Source of the DNA: Methylobrevis albus
GTDB lineage: Bacteria; Pseudomonadota; Alphaproteobacteria; Rhizobiales; Pleomorphomonadaceae
DNA: 64,000 nt
Reading direction: 5' to 3'
Assembly (NCBI RefSeq): GCF_015904235.1
Contig: NZ_JADZLT010000050.1
Span: forward strand, 62,001 to 126,000
Each line of letters starts with the position of its first letter. The first letter of the stretch is position 1. Positions 10,772-20,799 of this stretch are shown here, piece after piece. The translations under genes and the position numbers were made by a program. The notes beneath the pieces were generated by a model. The model was not told where the DNA came from. It saw nothing but the letters and a program-made list of their open reading frames with translations, and ran no database searches.

Positions 10772-11362
10772 ATGCCGCTCAGCCCCACGTATCTCGACGG
10801 GCAGTTCCTGATCGCGATGCCAACGATCGAAGACGGCAGCTTCGCCCGCGCCGTCGTTTACCTCTGTGCCCATTCCGCCGACGGCGCGATGGGCCTGATC
10901 ATCAACAAGCCGGCGCCCGAGATCTCGCTGAAGGACCTCCTGGTCCAGCTCGACGTCGTGCCCGATGGCGACGAGATCCGCCTTCCGAGGTCGGCACAGG
11001 CGATGATGGTGCTGCAGGGCGGGCCGGTCGAGACCGGTCGCGGCTTCGTGCTGCACAGCTCCGACTACCACCTGGAGAACTCGACCTTGCCGATCAACGA
11101 GGACATCTCGCTGACCGCGACGCTGGAGGTGCTGAAGGCGATCGCCGAGGGCCGCGGGCCCGAGCATGCGCTGCTCGCACTCGGCTATGCCGGCTGGGCG
11201 CCGGGGCAGCTCGAGGCCGAGATCCAGACCAACGGCTGGCTCACCGCCGACGCCCCGATGGAGGTGATCTTCGAGGTCGCCCCGGACCTGCGCTACGCCC
11301 GGGCGCTCGCCGTGCTCGGGCTGGAGCCCGGCCATCTGTCGCACAGTTTCGGGCGCGCCTGA
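10772..11362 (+). CDS. UPF0301 / YqgE-AlgH family protein
   Basis: A 196-residue cytoplasmic protein with the family landmarks [10 protein letters not shown] at the N-terminus, then [38 protein letters not shown] and [16 protein letters not shown]. The YqgE/AlgH family is widespread in Proteobacteria. AlgH was linked genetically to alginate regulation in Pseudomonas, but its biochemical function is unsettled. The 250-nt divergent region to the DsbD-N-like gene has one GANTC site (GATTC near 10664). The length matches the family. Confidence 0.92.
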   Translation: MPLSPTYLDGQFLIAMPTIEDGSFARAVVYLCAHSADGAMGLIINKPAPEISLKDLLVQLDVVPDGDEIRLPRSAQAMMVLQGGPVETGRGFVLHSSDYHLENSTLPINEDISLTATLEVLKAIAEGRGPEHALLALGYAGWAPGQLEAEIQTNGWLTADAPMEVIFEVAPDLRYARALAVLGLEPGHLSHSFGRA

Positions 11363-11530
11363 GCGCGCCGCCGGAACAATCCCGCCCGATTCCCGCTTGA
11401 ACGGGCGCGCCGGGCCGCGGCGGCGGCAGCCTTGCGACCACCGGCCATCACCGATAGGTTCGCGCGACCCGCGGTGCACCTTGCGTCGGCCGTGGTGAGC
11501 GGGCGAAGCGGCAGAAGGGTTCGAGCTTCC

Positions 11531-12937
11531 GTGCGATATGTCAGTACGCGGGGCCGTGCGCCGGCCCTCTCCTTTTCGGACGTCGTCGTCACCGGCCTCG
11601 CCCGCGACGGCGGCCTCTATGTGCCGGAAACCTATCCCCAGCTTTCGGCCGCGACGATCGCCGGCTTTGCCGGACGCTCCTACGCGGACGTCGCCGAGGC
11701 GGTGATCGCGCCGTTCGTCGGCGACGACATCCCGCCCGCCGCGCTGCGCCGGATGATCGACGGCGCCTATGCGAGCTTCGTGCATCCGGCGGTGACGCCG
11801 CTGGTGCAGCTCGGCCCCGGCCACTTCCTGCTCGAACTGTTCCACGGACCAACGATCGCCTTCAAGGACGTGGCGATGCAGTTGCTCGCCCGGCTGATGG
11901 ACCATGTCCTCGCCGAGCGCGGCCAGCGCGCCACCATCGTCGCCGCGACCTCCGGCGACACCGGCGGCGCGGCGATCGAAGCGTTCCGCGGCCGCGACAA
12001 CACCGACATCTTCGTGCTTTTCCCGCACGGCCGCGTCTCCGACGTGCAGCGCCGGCAGATGACCACGGTCGCCGACGCCAACGTGCACGCGCTCGCCGTT
12101 GAAGGCACCTTCGATGACTGCCAGGCGCTGGTGAAGGCGATGTTCAACGACCTGCCCTTCCGCGACCGGGTCGGCCTGTCGGGTGTCAACTCGATCAACT
12201 GGGGCCGTATCGTCGCGCAGGTGGTCTACTATTTCGTCGCCGCCGTGGCGCTCGGCGCGCCGCACCGGCCGGTCAGCTTCACGGTGCCGACCGGCAACTT
12301 CGGCGACATCTTCGCCGGCTGGGTCGCGAAATCGATGGGCCTGCCGATCGAGCGCCTCGTCGTTGCGACCAACGTCAACGACATCATCGTCCGCACGCTG
12401 GAGACCGGTCGCTACGAGACGCGCGGCGTGATGCCGACGATCTCGCCGTCGATGGACATCCAGGTGTCCTCCAATTTCGAGCGGTTGCTGTTCGAGGCGG
12501 GCGGGCGCGACGCCGAGGGCGTCACCGCGCTGATGAACGGCCTCGGCCAGTCGGGCGCCTTCACCGTGCCGGCCGCGACCATCGCCGCGATCCGCGACGG
12601 CTTTGCCGCCGGCCGCACCGACGAAGCCGCGACCGCCGCCACGATCGGCCGGGTGCTGGCCGACGCCGGCTACCTGCTCGACCCGCACACGGCCACCGCC
12701 GTCGCCGTCGCCGAGCACGAGATCGCCGCGCCGGTGCCGATGGTGACGCTGGCGACCGCGCATCCGGCGAAGTTCCCCGATGCCGTCGAAGCCGCGTCCG
12801 GCATCCGTCCCGGCCTGCCGGAGCGGCTCGGCGATCTGCTCGCGCGGGCCGAGCGCCAGAGCGTGCTTGCCAACGATCTCGCGGCAGTCGAGAATTTCAT
12901 CGGGACGCGCGCCCGGGCCGCGACCCAGGAGGTCTGA
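11531..12937 (+). CDS. thrC: Threonine synthase
   Basis: A PLP enzyme converting O-phosphohomoserine to threonine. I start it at GTG 11531 (VRYVSTRGRAPALSF), which matches the usual N-terminus of this enzyme and gives 468 residues; an open frame continues upstream to 11432 without family resemblance. The PLP-binding lysine is in HGPTIAFKDVAMQLL (K112). The phosphate-binding loop ATSGDTGGAAI, the SINWGRI segment and the PTGNFGDIFAGW motif are all present. It is the first gene of a tight operon: the M16 peptidase starts 5 nt later and its ribosome-binding site AGGAGG lies inside the end of thrC. Confidence 0.96.
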   Translation: MRYVSTRGRAPALSFSDVVVTGLARDGGLYVPETYPQLSAATIAGFAGRSYADVAEAVIAPFVGDDIPPAALRRMIDGAYASFVHPAVTPLVQLGPGHFLLELFHGPTIAFKDVAMQLLARLMDHVLAERGQRATIVAATSGDTGGAAIEAFRGRDNTDIFVLFPHGRVSDVQRRQMTTVADANVHALAVEGTFDDCQALVKAMFNDLPFRDRVGLSGVNSINWGRIVAQVVYYFVAAVALGAPHRPVSFTVPTGNFGDIFAGWVAKSMGLPIERLVVATNVNDIIVRTLETGRYETRGVMPTISPSMDIQVSSNFERLLFEAGGRDAEGVTALMNGLGQSGAFTVPAATIAAIRDGFAAGRTDEAATAATIGRVLADAGYLLDPHTATAVAVAEHEIAAPVPMVTLATAHPAKFPDAVEAASGIRPGLPERLGDLLARAERQSVLANDLAAVENFIGTRARAATQEV

Positions 12938-12942
12938 CAAGA

Positions 12943-14271
12943 ATGGTTGTCGAGACAACGACACTGCCGAATGGAATCACCGTCGTCTCGCACGCCATGC
13001 CGCATCTCGCCTCGTCCGCGCTCGGCGTGTGGGTGGCGGCGGGCTCGCGCACCGAGCTGCCGACGGAGAGCGGCATCTCGCATCTGCTCGAGCACATGGC
13101 GTTCAAGGGCACCAGCCGGCGCACCGCGGCCGGCATCGCCGAGGAGATCGAGAACGTCGGCGGCGAGGTGAACGCCGCGACCTCGATCGAGAGCACCAGC
13201 TACTACGCCCGCGTGCTCGCAGGCGACGTGCCGCTGGCGCTCGATATCCTCGCCGACATCCTGCAGGATTCGACCTTCGACCCGGACGAACTCGGCCGCG
13301 AGAAGCACGTCATCACGCAAGAGATCGGCGCGACCCAGGATACGCCCGAGGATCTCGTCTTCGACTGCTTCCAGGAAGCCGCCTTCCCCGGCCAGCCGAT
13401 CGGCCGGCCGATCCTCGGCTCGGTCGACACGGTGTCCGGTTTCGATCCGGCGGCGCTGCGCGGCTATCTCGCGCGGCAATACGTCGGCCCGCGCACCGTC
13501 GTCGCCGCGGCCGGCAAGGTCGACCACGACGAACTCGTCGCGCTCAGCCGCGAGAAGTTCGCGGCCTATCCGGACGCGCTGCCGCCGAAGGACGCGCCCG
13601 CCGTCTACGTCGGCGGCGAGCACCGCGAGGAGCGTGACCTGATGGAGGCGCAGCTCGTGCTCGGCTTCCGCGGTTCGTCCTACCACGGCGGCGACTTCAC
13701 CACGGCGCAGATCGCCGCTTCGGTGCTCGGCGGGGGCATGTCCTCGCGCCTCTTCCAGGAAATCCGCGAGAAGCGCGGCCTCTGCTACTCGGTGTATTCG
13801 TTCCACTGGAGCTTCGAGGACGACGGCCTGTTCGGCATCCACGCCGCCACCGGCGAGGAAGATGCCGCGACGCTGACCAGCGCGATCATCGACGAGTTGC
13901 AGCGCGCCGCCGACGGCATCACCGAGGTCGAGGTCGCCCGCGCCCGGGCGCAGCTGCGCGCCGGCCTGTTGATGACGTTGGAAAGCCCCGCCGGCCGCGC
14001 CGCCCAGATCGCCCGCCACGTGATGTTCCACGGCCGGCCGTTGCCGCTCGACGAGGTCGTGCAGCGGATCAACGCCGTGACGGCCGAATCGGTGCGCGAT
14101 TACATCGGCCACACGATCACCACCGCGGCGCCGACGCTGTCGGCGATCGGCCCGATCGGCCGGCTGCAGGGGCTCGACGAGATCGCCGGCCGGCTCGGCG
14201 CGCCGCTGCCGCCCTCGGCCGTCGCGGCGGCGCCGAAGCGGCGGGTGCGCGGCGCAAGGCGCGCCCAATGA
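12943..14271 (+). CDS. M16 zinc peptidase (mitochondrial-processing-peptidase-like)
   Basis: This 442-residue protein has the inverted zinc motif HLLEH at residues 47-51 and the downstream [19 protein letters not shown] segment that supplies the third ligand. A second domain contains the [23 protein letters not shown] substrate-binding signature. There is no signal peptide, so it is probably cytoplasmic, like the alphaproteobacterial relatives of mitochondrial processing peptidase beta. The thrC-M16 linkage is frequent in Alphaproteobacteria. It overlaps the following GNAT gene by 4 nt (ATGA). Confidence 0.95.
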   Translation: MVVETTTLPNGITVVSHAMPHLASSALGVWVAAGSRTELPTESGISHLLEHMAFKGTSRRTAAGIAEEIENVGGEVNAATSIESTSYYARVLAGDVPLALDILADILQDSTFDPDELGREKHVITQEIGATQDTPEDLVFDCFQEAAFPGQPIGRPILGSVDTVSGFDPAALRGYLARQYVGPRTVVAAAGKVDHDELVALSREKFAAYPDALPPKDAPAVYVGGEHREERDLMEAQLVLGFRGSSYHGGDFTTAQIAASVLGGGMSSRLFQEIREKRGLCYSVYSFHWSFEDDGLFGIHAATGEEDAATLTSAIIDELQRAADGITEVEVARARAQLRAGLLMTLESPAGRAAQIARHVMFHGRPLPLDEVVQRINAVTAESVRDYIGHTITTAAPTLSAIGPIGRLQGLDEIAGRLGAPLPPSAVAAAPKRRVRGARRAQ

Positions 14272-14858
14272 CCCTGCTGCGCGTCGTCACCGGCGACGCC
14301 GGCCCGGTGCTGCGCACCCAGCGGACCTTTCTCCGGGCGCCGATCATGTCGGACCATGCCGCCTGGGCCGAACTGCGCGCGGCGAGCCGCGATTTCCTGA
14401 AGCCCTGGGAGCCGACCTGGGCCGAGGACGACCTGACCCGCGCCGCCTTCCGCCGCCGGATCAAGCGCTACCAGCGCGAGACCCGCGAGGACACCGGCTA
14501 TCCCTTCTTCCTGTTCCGCGCCACCGACGGGCGCATCATCGGCGGCGCGACGCTCTCCAATGTCCGCCGCGGCGTGTCGCAGTGCTGCTCGCTCGGCTAC
14601 TGGATGGGCGCCGAGCACTCCGGGCGCGGCTACATGACCGAGGCGGTGCGGGCGCTGATTCCGTTCGTCTTCGACGAACTCCGGCTGCACCGGCTGGAAG
14701 CGGCGAGCATGCCGCACAACGCCCGCTCCATCGCCCTCCTCGAAAGCGCCGGATTCGTCCGCGAAGGCATGGCGCGACGCTACCTGCTGATCGACGGCCG
14801 CTGGCAGGATCACATCCTGTTCGGCATGGTGGCGGACGACGCGGGACGGCCGCGGTGA
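14268..14858 (+). CDS. GNAT acetyltransferase (RimJ/RimL-like)
   Basis: A 196-residue protein of the Acetyltransf_3 type that includes ribosomal-protein N-alpha acetyltransferases. Visible landmarks are [16 protein letters not shown] near residue 40, the core strand [20 protein letters not shown], the acetyl-CoA loop [18 protein letters not shown], and the C-terminal [32 protein letters not shown] segment. It is translationally coupled to the M16 gene. The acceptor is unknown; RimJ-like N-terminal acetylation of a ribosomal protein is the best guess. Confidence 0.9.
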   Translation: MTLLRVVTGDAGPVLRTQRTFLRAPIMSDHAAWAELRAASRDFLKPWEPTWAEDDLTRAAFRRRIKRYQRETREDTGYPFFLFRATDGRIIGGATLSNVRRGVSQCCSLGYWMGAEHSGRGYMTEAVRALIPFVFDELRLHRLEAASMPHNARSIALLESAGFVREGMARRYLLIDGRWQDHILFGMVADDAGRPR

Positions 14859-14968
14859 CGGCGACGCCGACAGCGACGGCCACAGGGATGGGCAGGGACC
14901 GCGGGCCGGCCCTGCAGCCGCGAGGCGGCCGGCGCATGCATGCCGCATGGAATGAACCTGGAAGAGAC

Positions 14969-17905
14969 ATGGCAGACGGGGACATCAGGGACGGCGGGAC
15001 ACGAGGCCGGCGATCGGCGCCTGCGGCGCTGCTCGGGCTGGTGCTGGCGCTGTTCGTCGCCCTGGTCTCGGCGATCGCCGCGGCGGTGCCCGCCGCCGCG
15101 ATGGAGCCGATCGCGGTGCCGACGGACATCGACGCGCTCGAACTGACCCGCGCCGTCGAGTTCTACCGCGAGGGCAGCGACCGCATCCAGGTCTCGACCG
15201 CCCCCGGCCCCGACGGCATCGTCCGCCGGATCGAGGTGCGTGCCCGCGGCGCCGAGACGGCACCGACCTGGGCCGTGTTCGCCCTCGCCAACAACACCGA
15301 CGAACAGCTCGACCGCCTCGTCGTCGCGCCGCATTTCCGGCTGTCCGGTTCCGGCCTGATCTGGCCGGACCTCGGCGCCTCGCGCATCGCGGCGATCACG
15401 CCGAGCCAGGGCTTTGCGCCGGAGCGGCAGACCAGCCCCGACGCCGACGTGTTCCTGATCACGCTCGACCCGGGCACCGTCGTCACCTTCGTCGCCGAAC
15501 TCAGGACCGAGCAGCTGCCGCAGATCACGCTGTGGACGCCGAACGCCTACAAGGACAACGTCAACTCCTACACGCTCTACCGCGGCATCGTGCTCGGGAT
15601 CTCCGGCCTTTTGGCGCTGTTCCTGACCATCCTGTTCGTGGTCAAGGGCTCGATGATGTTCCCGGCCACGGCCGCGCTCGCCTGGACGGTGCTCGCCTAT
15701 CTCTGCATCGATTTCGGCTTCTGGAACAAGGTGTTCAACGTCCAGCTCGGCAACGATCAGATCTACCGGGCGGGCAGCGAGGTGATGATCGCGGTGACGC
15801 TGGTCATCTTCCTCTACGCCTATCTCAACCTTAACCGATGGCATTTTCGCTATAGCCAGGTGGTGCTGATCACGCTCACCGTACTCGGTGCGCTGCTCGC
15901 GGTGGCGTTCTACGACCCCTCGATCGCGTCGGGTATCGCCCGCATGGCGCTCGCCGTGCTCGGCGTGCTCGGGCTGCTGCTGATCGTCGGCCTCGCCTTC
16001 CACGGCTACGACCGCGCCATCATGCTGATCCCGACCTGGCTGATCTTCATCGCCTGGCTGGTCGGCACCGGGCTCACCGTTTCGGGCGAACTCGCCAACG
16101 ACATCGTGCAGCCGGCGCTGTCGGGCGGCCTCGTGCTGCTCGTCCTGCTGCTCGGCTTCACCGTGATGCAGCACGCCTTCGCCGGCGGGCCGATCGCCGA
16201 CGGCCTGATCAACGACGCCGAGCGCCGGGCGCTGGCACTGACCGGCGCCGGCGACGTGATCTGGGACTGGGACGTCGCGCGCGACCGCATCTACACCAGC
16301 GCCGAGGCGGAGGTGTCGCTCGGGCTGAAGCGCGGCACGCTGGAAGGCCCGGCGCGCGACTGGCTCGAGATCCTGCACCCGCAGGACCGCGACCGCTTCC
16401 GCGCGACGCTCGACGCCGTCGTCGAGCAGCGCCGCGGCCGCATCGGCCAGAGCTTCCGGCTCCGGGCGCAGGACGGGCACTACCTCTGGTTCCGCCTGCG
16501 CGCGCGGCCGATCCTCGGCGGCGACGGCGAGGTGATCCGCTGCGTCGGCACGCTGCTCGACATCACCGACGCCAAGACCGCGCAGGAGCGGCTGCTGCAC
16601 GATGCCGTGCACGACAATCTGACCGGCCTGCCCAACCGCGAGCTGTTCCTCGACCGGCTCGGCGCCGCGATGACGCGGGCGCAGCTCGACGGCTCGCCGC
16701 GCGCCGCGGTGTTCCTGATCGACATCGACCGCTTCCGCCAGGTCAACGAGAGCCTCGGCCTCGCCGTCGGCGATTCGATCCTGCTCACGGTGGCGCGCCG
16801 GCTCGGCCGGCTGCTGCAGCCGATCGACAGCCTCGCGCGCATCGACGGCGACCATTTCGGCATCATCCTGCTCTCCGAGCAGACGCCCGACCGCGTCGCG
16901 GCGTTCGCCGACGCCGTGCGCCGCGCGATCCGCGCCGCGATCGCCTTCCACGAGCAGGAGGTGTTCCTGACCTCCTCGATCGGCATCGCGATGCACGACC
17001 GCGAGTCGCGCGATCCGCTCGAATTCCTGAAGGACGCCGAGATCGCCACCGCCTACGCCAAGCGCCTCGGCGGCGACCGCATCGAGACGTTCCGGCCGTC
17101 GCTGCGCTCGGGCGCCAACGACGCCTTCACGCTGGAAAGCGACCTCCGCCGCGCGCTGGAGCGCGAGGAGATGCAGGTGTTCTACCAGCCGATCGTGCGC
17201 ATCGAGACGCGCGAGATCGCCGGTTTCGAGGCACTGCTGCGCTGGGATCACCCGAAGCGCGGCCGCATCTCGCCGCTCGACTTCATCCCCGCCGCCGAGC
17301 GGTCCGGCTTGATCGTGCAACTCGGCCTGTTCGCGCTCGACCGCGCCGCGCGCCAGCTCGGCCAGTGGCAGCAGAGCCTGCCGGGCGGCGAGGCGCTGTT
17401 CATGAGCGTCAACGTCTCCAGCCGGCAGCTGCTGCGCCACGACCTGCTCAACGACGTCAAGGGCGTGCTGTCGCGCACCTCGCTCGCCAAGGGCTCGCTG
17501 AAGCTGGAACTCACCGAATCGCTGGTGATGGAGAACCCGGAGTTCGCCGCCCAGATGCTGGCGCGGCTGCGCGAACTCGGCGCCGGCATTTCGCTCGACG
17601 ACTTCGGCACCGGATACTCGTCGCTGTCCTACCTGCAGCGGCTGCCGATCGACACGCTGAAGATCGACCAGAGCTTCCTGAAAGGCGGCGGGCGCAACCG
17701 CATGACGATCCTGCGCGCCATCGTCGCCCTCGCCCACGACCTCGGCCTCGAGATCGTCGCGGAAGGCGCCGAGAGCGAGGACGACGCGACCGAACTCACC
17801 AACCTCGGCTGCGACTACGTCCAGGGCTACTTCTTCGGCGCGCCGATGAGCGCCGACGACGTCCGCAAGCAGTTCGAGAAGAAGCCGGCGAAGGCGCGGG
17901 CCTGA
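14969..17905 (+). CDS. Membrane-bound sensor with PAS, degenerate GGDEF and intact EAL domains
   Basis: I chose ATG 14969 (after GGAAGAG), giving 978 residues. Order: signal-like hydrophobic segment at about 20-44; extracytoplasmic domain to about 195; a multi-pass (about seven-helix) membrane region to about 405, resembling 7TMR-DISM sensors; a PAS domain near 424-537; a GGDEF domain near 544-707 with the signature changed to DGDHF; and an EAL domain near 720-974. The EAL residues look intact: [40 protein letters not shown] and VQGYFF. The expected activity is c-di-GMP hydrolysis, with the GGDEF half inactive as a cyclase and possibly a GTP-binding regulator. Confidence 0.9.
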   Translation: MADGDIRDGGTRGRRSAPAALLGLVLALFVALVSAIAAAVPAAAMEPIAVPTDIDALELTRAVEFYREGSDRIQVSTAPGPDGIVRRIEVRARGAETAPTWAVFALANNTDEQLDRLVVAPHFRLSGSGLIWPDLGASRIAAITPSQGFAPERQTSPDADVFLITLDPGTVVTFVAELRTEQLPQITLWTPNAYKDNVNSYTLYRGIVLGISGLLALFLTILFVVKGSMMFPATAALAWTVLAYLCIDFGFWNKVFNVQLGNDQIYRAGSEVMIAVTLVIFLYAYLNLNRWHFRYSQVVLITLTVLGALLAVAFYDPSIASGIARMALAVLGVLGLLLIVGLAFHGYDRAIMLIPTWLIFIAWLVGTGLTVSGELANDIVQPALSGGLVLLVLLLGFTVMQHAFAGGPIADGLINDAERRALALTGAGDVIWDWDVARDRIYTSAEAEVSLGLKRGTLEGPARDWLEILHPQDRDRFRATLDAVVEQRRGRIGQSFRLRAQDGHYLWFRLRARPILGGDGEVIRCVGTLLDITDAKTAQERLLHDAVHDNLTGLPNRELFLDRLGAAMTRAQLDGSPRAAVFLIDIDRFRQVNESLGLAVGDSILLTVARRLGRLLQPIDSLARIDGDHFGIILLSEQTPDRVAAFADAVRRAIRAAIAFHEQEVFLTSSIGIAMHDRESRDPLEFLKDAEIATAYAKRLGGDRIETFRPSLRSGANDAFTLESDLRRALEREEMQVFYQPIVRIETREIAGFEALLRWDHPKRGRISPLDFIPAAERSGLIVQLGLFALDRAARQLGQWQQSLPGGEALFMSVNVSSRQLLRHDLLNDVKGVLSRTSLAKGSLKLELTESLVMENPEFAAQMLARLRELGAGISLDDFGTGYSSLSYLQRLPIDTLKIDQSFLKGGGRNRMTILRAIVALAHDLGLEIVAEGAESEDDATELTNLGCDYVQGYFFGAPMSADDVRKQFEKKPAKARA

Positions 17906-18008
17906 GGGCGGGAACGCGGTTCGCGGCACGGTCGGCGCATTTACGCGCCTGCCCCGCCGTGCTACCCGCAGACCCGACCCTTGATGACTGCCGCACCGGG
18001 ATTGCTGG

Positions 18009-19274
18009 ATGCATGTGCTTCTGATCGGCTCCGGCGGGCGTGAACATGCGCTCGCCTGGAAGCTCCGCGCCTCGCCGCTGCTGACCCGCCTCACCGTCGC
18101 CCCCGGCAACGCCGGCATCGCGGCGATCGCCGACACCGCGGCCTTGCGCGTCGAGGACCACGGCGCGGTGATCGAGTTCTGCCGGCGCGAGGGCGTCGAC
18201 TTCGTGGTGGTCGGCCCCGAGGCGCCGCTGGTCGCCGGGCTGGTCGACGACCTCGCCGCCGCCGGGATCAAGGCGTTCGGCCCGTCGAAGGAAGCCGCCC
18301 GGCTGGAGGGCTCGAAAGCCTTCACCAAGGCGCTGTGCGACGAGGCGGGGGTTCCCACCGCCGCCTACGGCCGCTTTTCCGACGCCGCCGGCGCCGCCGA
18401 CTATATCCGCGCCCGCGGCGCACCGATCGTGGTCAAGGCCGACGGCCTCGCCGCCGGCAAGGGCGTCGTGGTGGCGACCAGCGTCGACGAGGCGCTGCTC
18501 GCCGTCGAGGCGTGCTTCTCCGGCGCGTTCGGGGCCGCGGGCGCCGAGGTGGTAATCGAGGAGATGCTGGTCGGCGAGGAGGTCAGCTTCTTTGCGCTCG
18601 CCGACGGCGAGACCGTGCTCGCCTTCGGCTCTGCGCAGGACCACAAGCGCGCCTTCGACGGCGACGCCGGCCCGAACACCGGCGGCATGGGCGCCTATTC
18701 GCCCGCCCCGATCATGACCGAGGCGATGGACGCCCGCGTCATGGCCGAGATCATCACCCCGTCGATCGCCTGCCTCGCCCGCCGCGGCACGCCGTTTTCC
18801 GGCATCCTGTTCGCCGGGCTGATGATCACCGAGGCCGGGCCGAAGCTGATCGAATACAACGTCCGCTTCGGCGACCCGGAAACGCAGGTGATCCTGCCGC
18901 GGCTCGAAGGGGATCTTTTGGCGCTGATGCTGGCGGCCGCCGAGGGCCGGCTCGCCGGCGAGACGGCGACCTTCTCGGACGACGCCGCCCTCACCGTGGT
19001 GATGGCGACGCGCGGCTATCCCGGCAGCTACGGCAAGGGCAGCGAGATCGGCGGCCTCGTCGCGGCCGCCGCGGTACCCGATACGATGGTCTTCCACGCC
19101 GGCACGGTGGCCGACGGCGCGCGGGTGCTGGCGAGCGGCGGCCGGGTGCTCGCCGTCACCGGGCTCGGGCGCACCGTCGCCGCCGCGCAGGAACGGGCCT
19201 ATGCCGCCGTCGACGCCATCGACTGGCCCGATGGCTTCTGCCGCCGCGACATCGGCTGGCGCGCGCTCGGCTGA
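18009..19274 (+). CDS. purD: Phosphoribosylamine-glycine ligase (GAR synthetase)
   Basis: An ATP-grasp enzyme of purine synthesis joining glycine to phosphoribosylamine. The 421-residue product starts [19 protein letters not shown], the family N-terminus. It continues with [49 protein letters not shown] (ATP-grasp lysine), [14 protein letters not shown] and [13 protein letters not shown] (metal-binding Glu/Asn). Length and motifs are normal. It stands alone, 103 nt after the GGDEF/EAL gene. Confidence 0.97.
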   Translation: MHVLLIGSGGREHALAWKLRASPLLTRLTVAPGNAGIAAIADTAALRVEDHGAVIEFCRREGVDFVVVGPEAPLVAGLVDDLAAAGIKAFGPSKEAARLEGSKAFTKALCDEAGVPTAAYGRFSDAAGAADYIRARGAPIVVKADGLAAGKGVVVATSVDEALLAVEACFSGAFGAAGAEVVIEEMLVGEEVSFFALADGETVLAFGSAQDHKRAFDGDAGPNTGGMGAYSPAPIMTEAMDARVMAEIITPSIACLARRGTPFSGILFAGLMITEAGPKLIEYNVRFGDPETQVILPRLEGDLLALMLAAAEGRLAGETATFSDDAALTVVMATRGYPGSYGKGSEIGGLVAAAAVPDTMVFHAGTVADGARVLASGGRVLAVTGLGRTVAAAQERAYAAVDAIDWPDGFCRRDIGWRALG

Positions 19275-19384
19275 GCCTCGGGCGCCGCGCGTCATGGGTC
19301 CCGCGCCTTGAACGGCGGGCCCGGCAGGCTTAGCTGCCAGCGAGAGGGCACGCCGCGTGCCCGAGAGGACGAACGGAAATTCCC

Positions 19385-20266
19385 ATGTCCACTCCGCGCA
19401 TCGGCCTTGCGCTCGGCGGCGGCGGCGCCCGCGGGCTCGCCCATATCCACGTGCTGGAAGCGCTCGACGAGCTCGGCCTGCCGCCGGTGGCGATCACTGG
19501 CTGCTCGATCGGCGCAATCATCGGTGCCGCCTATGCCGCCGGGCTCGGCGGACGCGGCGTGCGCGAGGTGGTGACGGCGACCTTCCGCAATTCCGGCGAG
19601 GTCTGGGGCCGGCTGTGGCAGCTGCGCCCGAAGCGCATCGCCGACCTGCTCGGCACCGGCCTCACCCAGTTCGACGCGCTGCACACGGTCGAGATCTTCC
19701 TGCCGCCGGAGATCCCCGAGACCTTCGAGGCGCTGTCGATCCCGTTCTCGGTGGTCGCGGCCGACTTCTACGGCTGCCGCGAGGTCGAGATCGCCAGTGG
19801 CCCGCTGCGGGCGGGGATCGCCGCGTCGATCGCGATCCCGGTGCTGTTCCGCCCCGTGGAGATCGACGGCACGGTCTACATCGACGGCGGCGTGGTCAAT
19901 CCGCTCCCCTTCGACCGGCTGCCCGCCGACGTCGACCTCGTGATCGCCGTCGACGTCGTCGGCGAGCCGCTGCGCAATGCAGCGCGCGCCTATCCCTCGG
20001 CGAGCGAGGCGGTGTTCGGCGCGAGCCAGATCCTGATGCAGTCGCTGATGACCGAGAAGCTGAAGAGCCGGCAGCCGGACGTGCTGGTGCGCCCGCCGAT
20101 CGACGCCTTCCGGGTGCTCGACTTCATGAAGGCCGCGGCGATCCTGAAATCGACCGCCGCGGTGAAGGACGAGGTGAAGCGCAAGGTCGAGGCGGCGCTG
20201 GAGGCGCGCGTCGCCGGTGACGCCGCGGCCGAACTCGTCAGCGCCGGGCGCGAAAGAACTCCCTGA
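19385..20266 (+). CDS. Patatin-like phospholipase (RssA-like)
   Basis: A 293-residue lipid acyl hydrolase. The oxyanion loop is GGGGARGLAH (11-20), the nucleophile elbow is GCSIG (S41) and the catalytic Asp is in YIDGGVVNP. No signal peptide or transmembrane segment is present, so it is cytoplasmic or peripheral. Bacterial relatives such as RssA and YchK have poorly known substrates. Its 3' end overlaps the convergent tadA gene by 29 nt. Confidence 0.93.
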   Translation: MSTPRIGLALGGGGARGLAHIHVLEALDELGLPPVAITGCSIGAIIGAAYAAGLGGRGVREVVTATFRNSGEVWGRLWQLRPKRIADLLGTGLTQFDALHTVEIFLPPEIPETFEALSIPFSVVAADFYGCREVEIASGPLRAGIAASIAIPVLFRPVEIDGTVYIDGGVVNPLPFDRLPADVDLVIAVDVVGEPLRNAARAYPSASEAVFGASQILMQSLMTEKLKSRQPDVLVRPPIDAFRVLDFMKAAAILKSTAAVKDEVKRKVEAALEARVAGDAAAELVSAGRERTP

Positions 20267-20696
20267 GCAGCGCCGCGCCGTCGCGCTCGCCGAGGCCGGC
20301 GTAGACCTCCGGCGCGTGATGGCAGACCGGGCTCGCAAAGAGCCGCGGGCCGTGGTCGACGGCGCCGCCCTTCTCGTCCGGCGCGCCGTAGTAGAGCCGG
20401 CGGAGGCGGGCGAACGAGATCGCCCCGGCGCACATCGGGCACGGCTCCAGCGTGACGTAAAGGTCGGCGCCCGGCAGGCGCTCGGAGCCGGTGGCGGCGC
20501 AGGCCGCACGGATCACGAGGATCTCGGCGTGGGCGGTCGGATCGCAGAGTTCGAGGGTGCGGTTGCCGGCGCTGGCGAGCACGATCCCGTCGCGGACGAG
20601 CACCGCGCCGACCGGCACCTCGCCGCGCGCGGCGGCGGCCCGCGCCTCGGCGAGGGCGAGGTCCATGAAGCCGGAAACGGTCGTTGCCCCCGTCAT
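20238..20696 (-). CDS. tadA: tRNA-specific adenosine deaminase TadA
   Basis: Converts adenosine-34 of tRNA-Arg(ACG) to inosine. The start at 20696 (MTGATTVSG) gives 152 residues; the longer frame upstream would run into the region driving the pseudouridine synthase. Zinc ligands and catalytic Glu are HAEI (H56, E58) and PCPMC (C86, C89). The C-terminal HAPEVYAGL and REFFRARR segment matches TadA rather than cytidine or guanine deaminases. It is divergent from the pseudouridine synthase gene with about 103 nt between them, and it overlaps the end of the convergent patatin gene. Confidence 0.95.
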   Translation of the reverse strand: MTGATTVSGFMDLALAEARAAAARGEVPVGAVLVRDGIVLASAGNRTLELCDPTAHAEILVIRAACAATGSERLPGADLYVTLEPCPMCAGAISFARLRRLYYGAPDEKGGAVDHGPRLFASPVCHHAPEVYAGLGERDGAALLREFFRARR

Positions 20697-20799
20697 CGGC
20701 GCCTTTCCCCCAAAATCCCGTGCTGCAGGGCCGAAATCCCGCTGGTTCGACGCCGATGCTTTGTTCCGCCGCGCCCGCGGGTCTGATATCACGCGTCGC

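Noticed and set aside
10388..12964. Minus-strand open frame of 858 codons opposite AlgH/YqgE and thrC
   Set aside because: Same reason: low-complexity translation and no motifs, opposite well-supported genes.
14810..18358. Minus-strand open frame of 1182 codons opposite the GGDEF/EAL and purD genes
   Set aside because: Its translation is rich in Arg, Gly, Ala and His with no recognisable domain, whereas the plus strand encodes clear families. Long antisense frames are expected in DNA this GC-rich.
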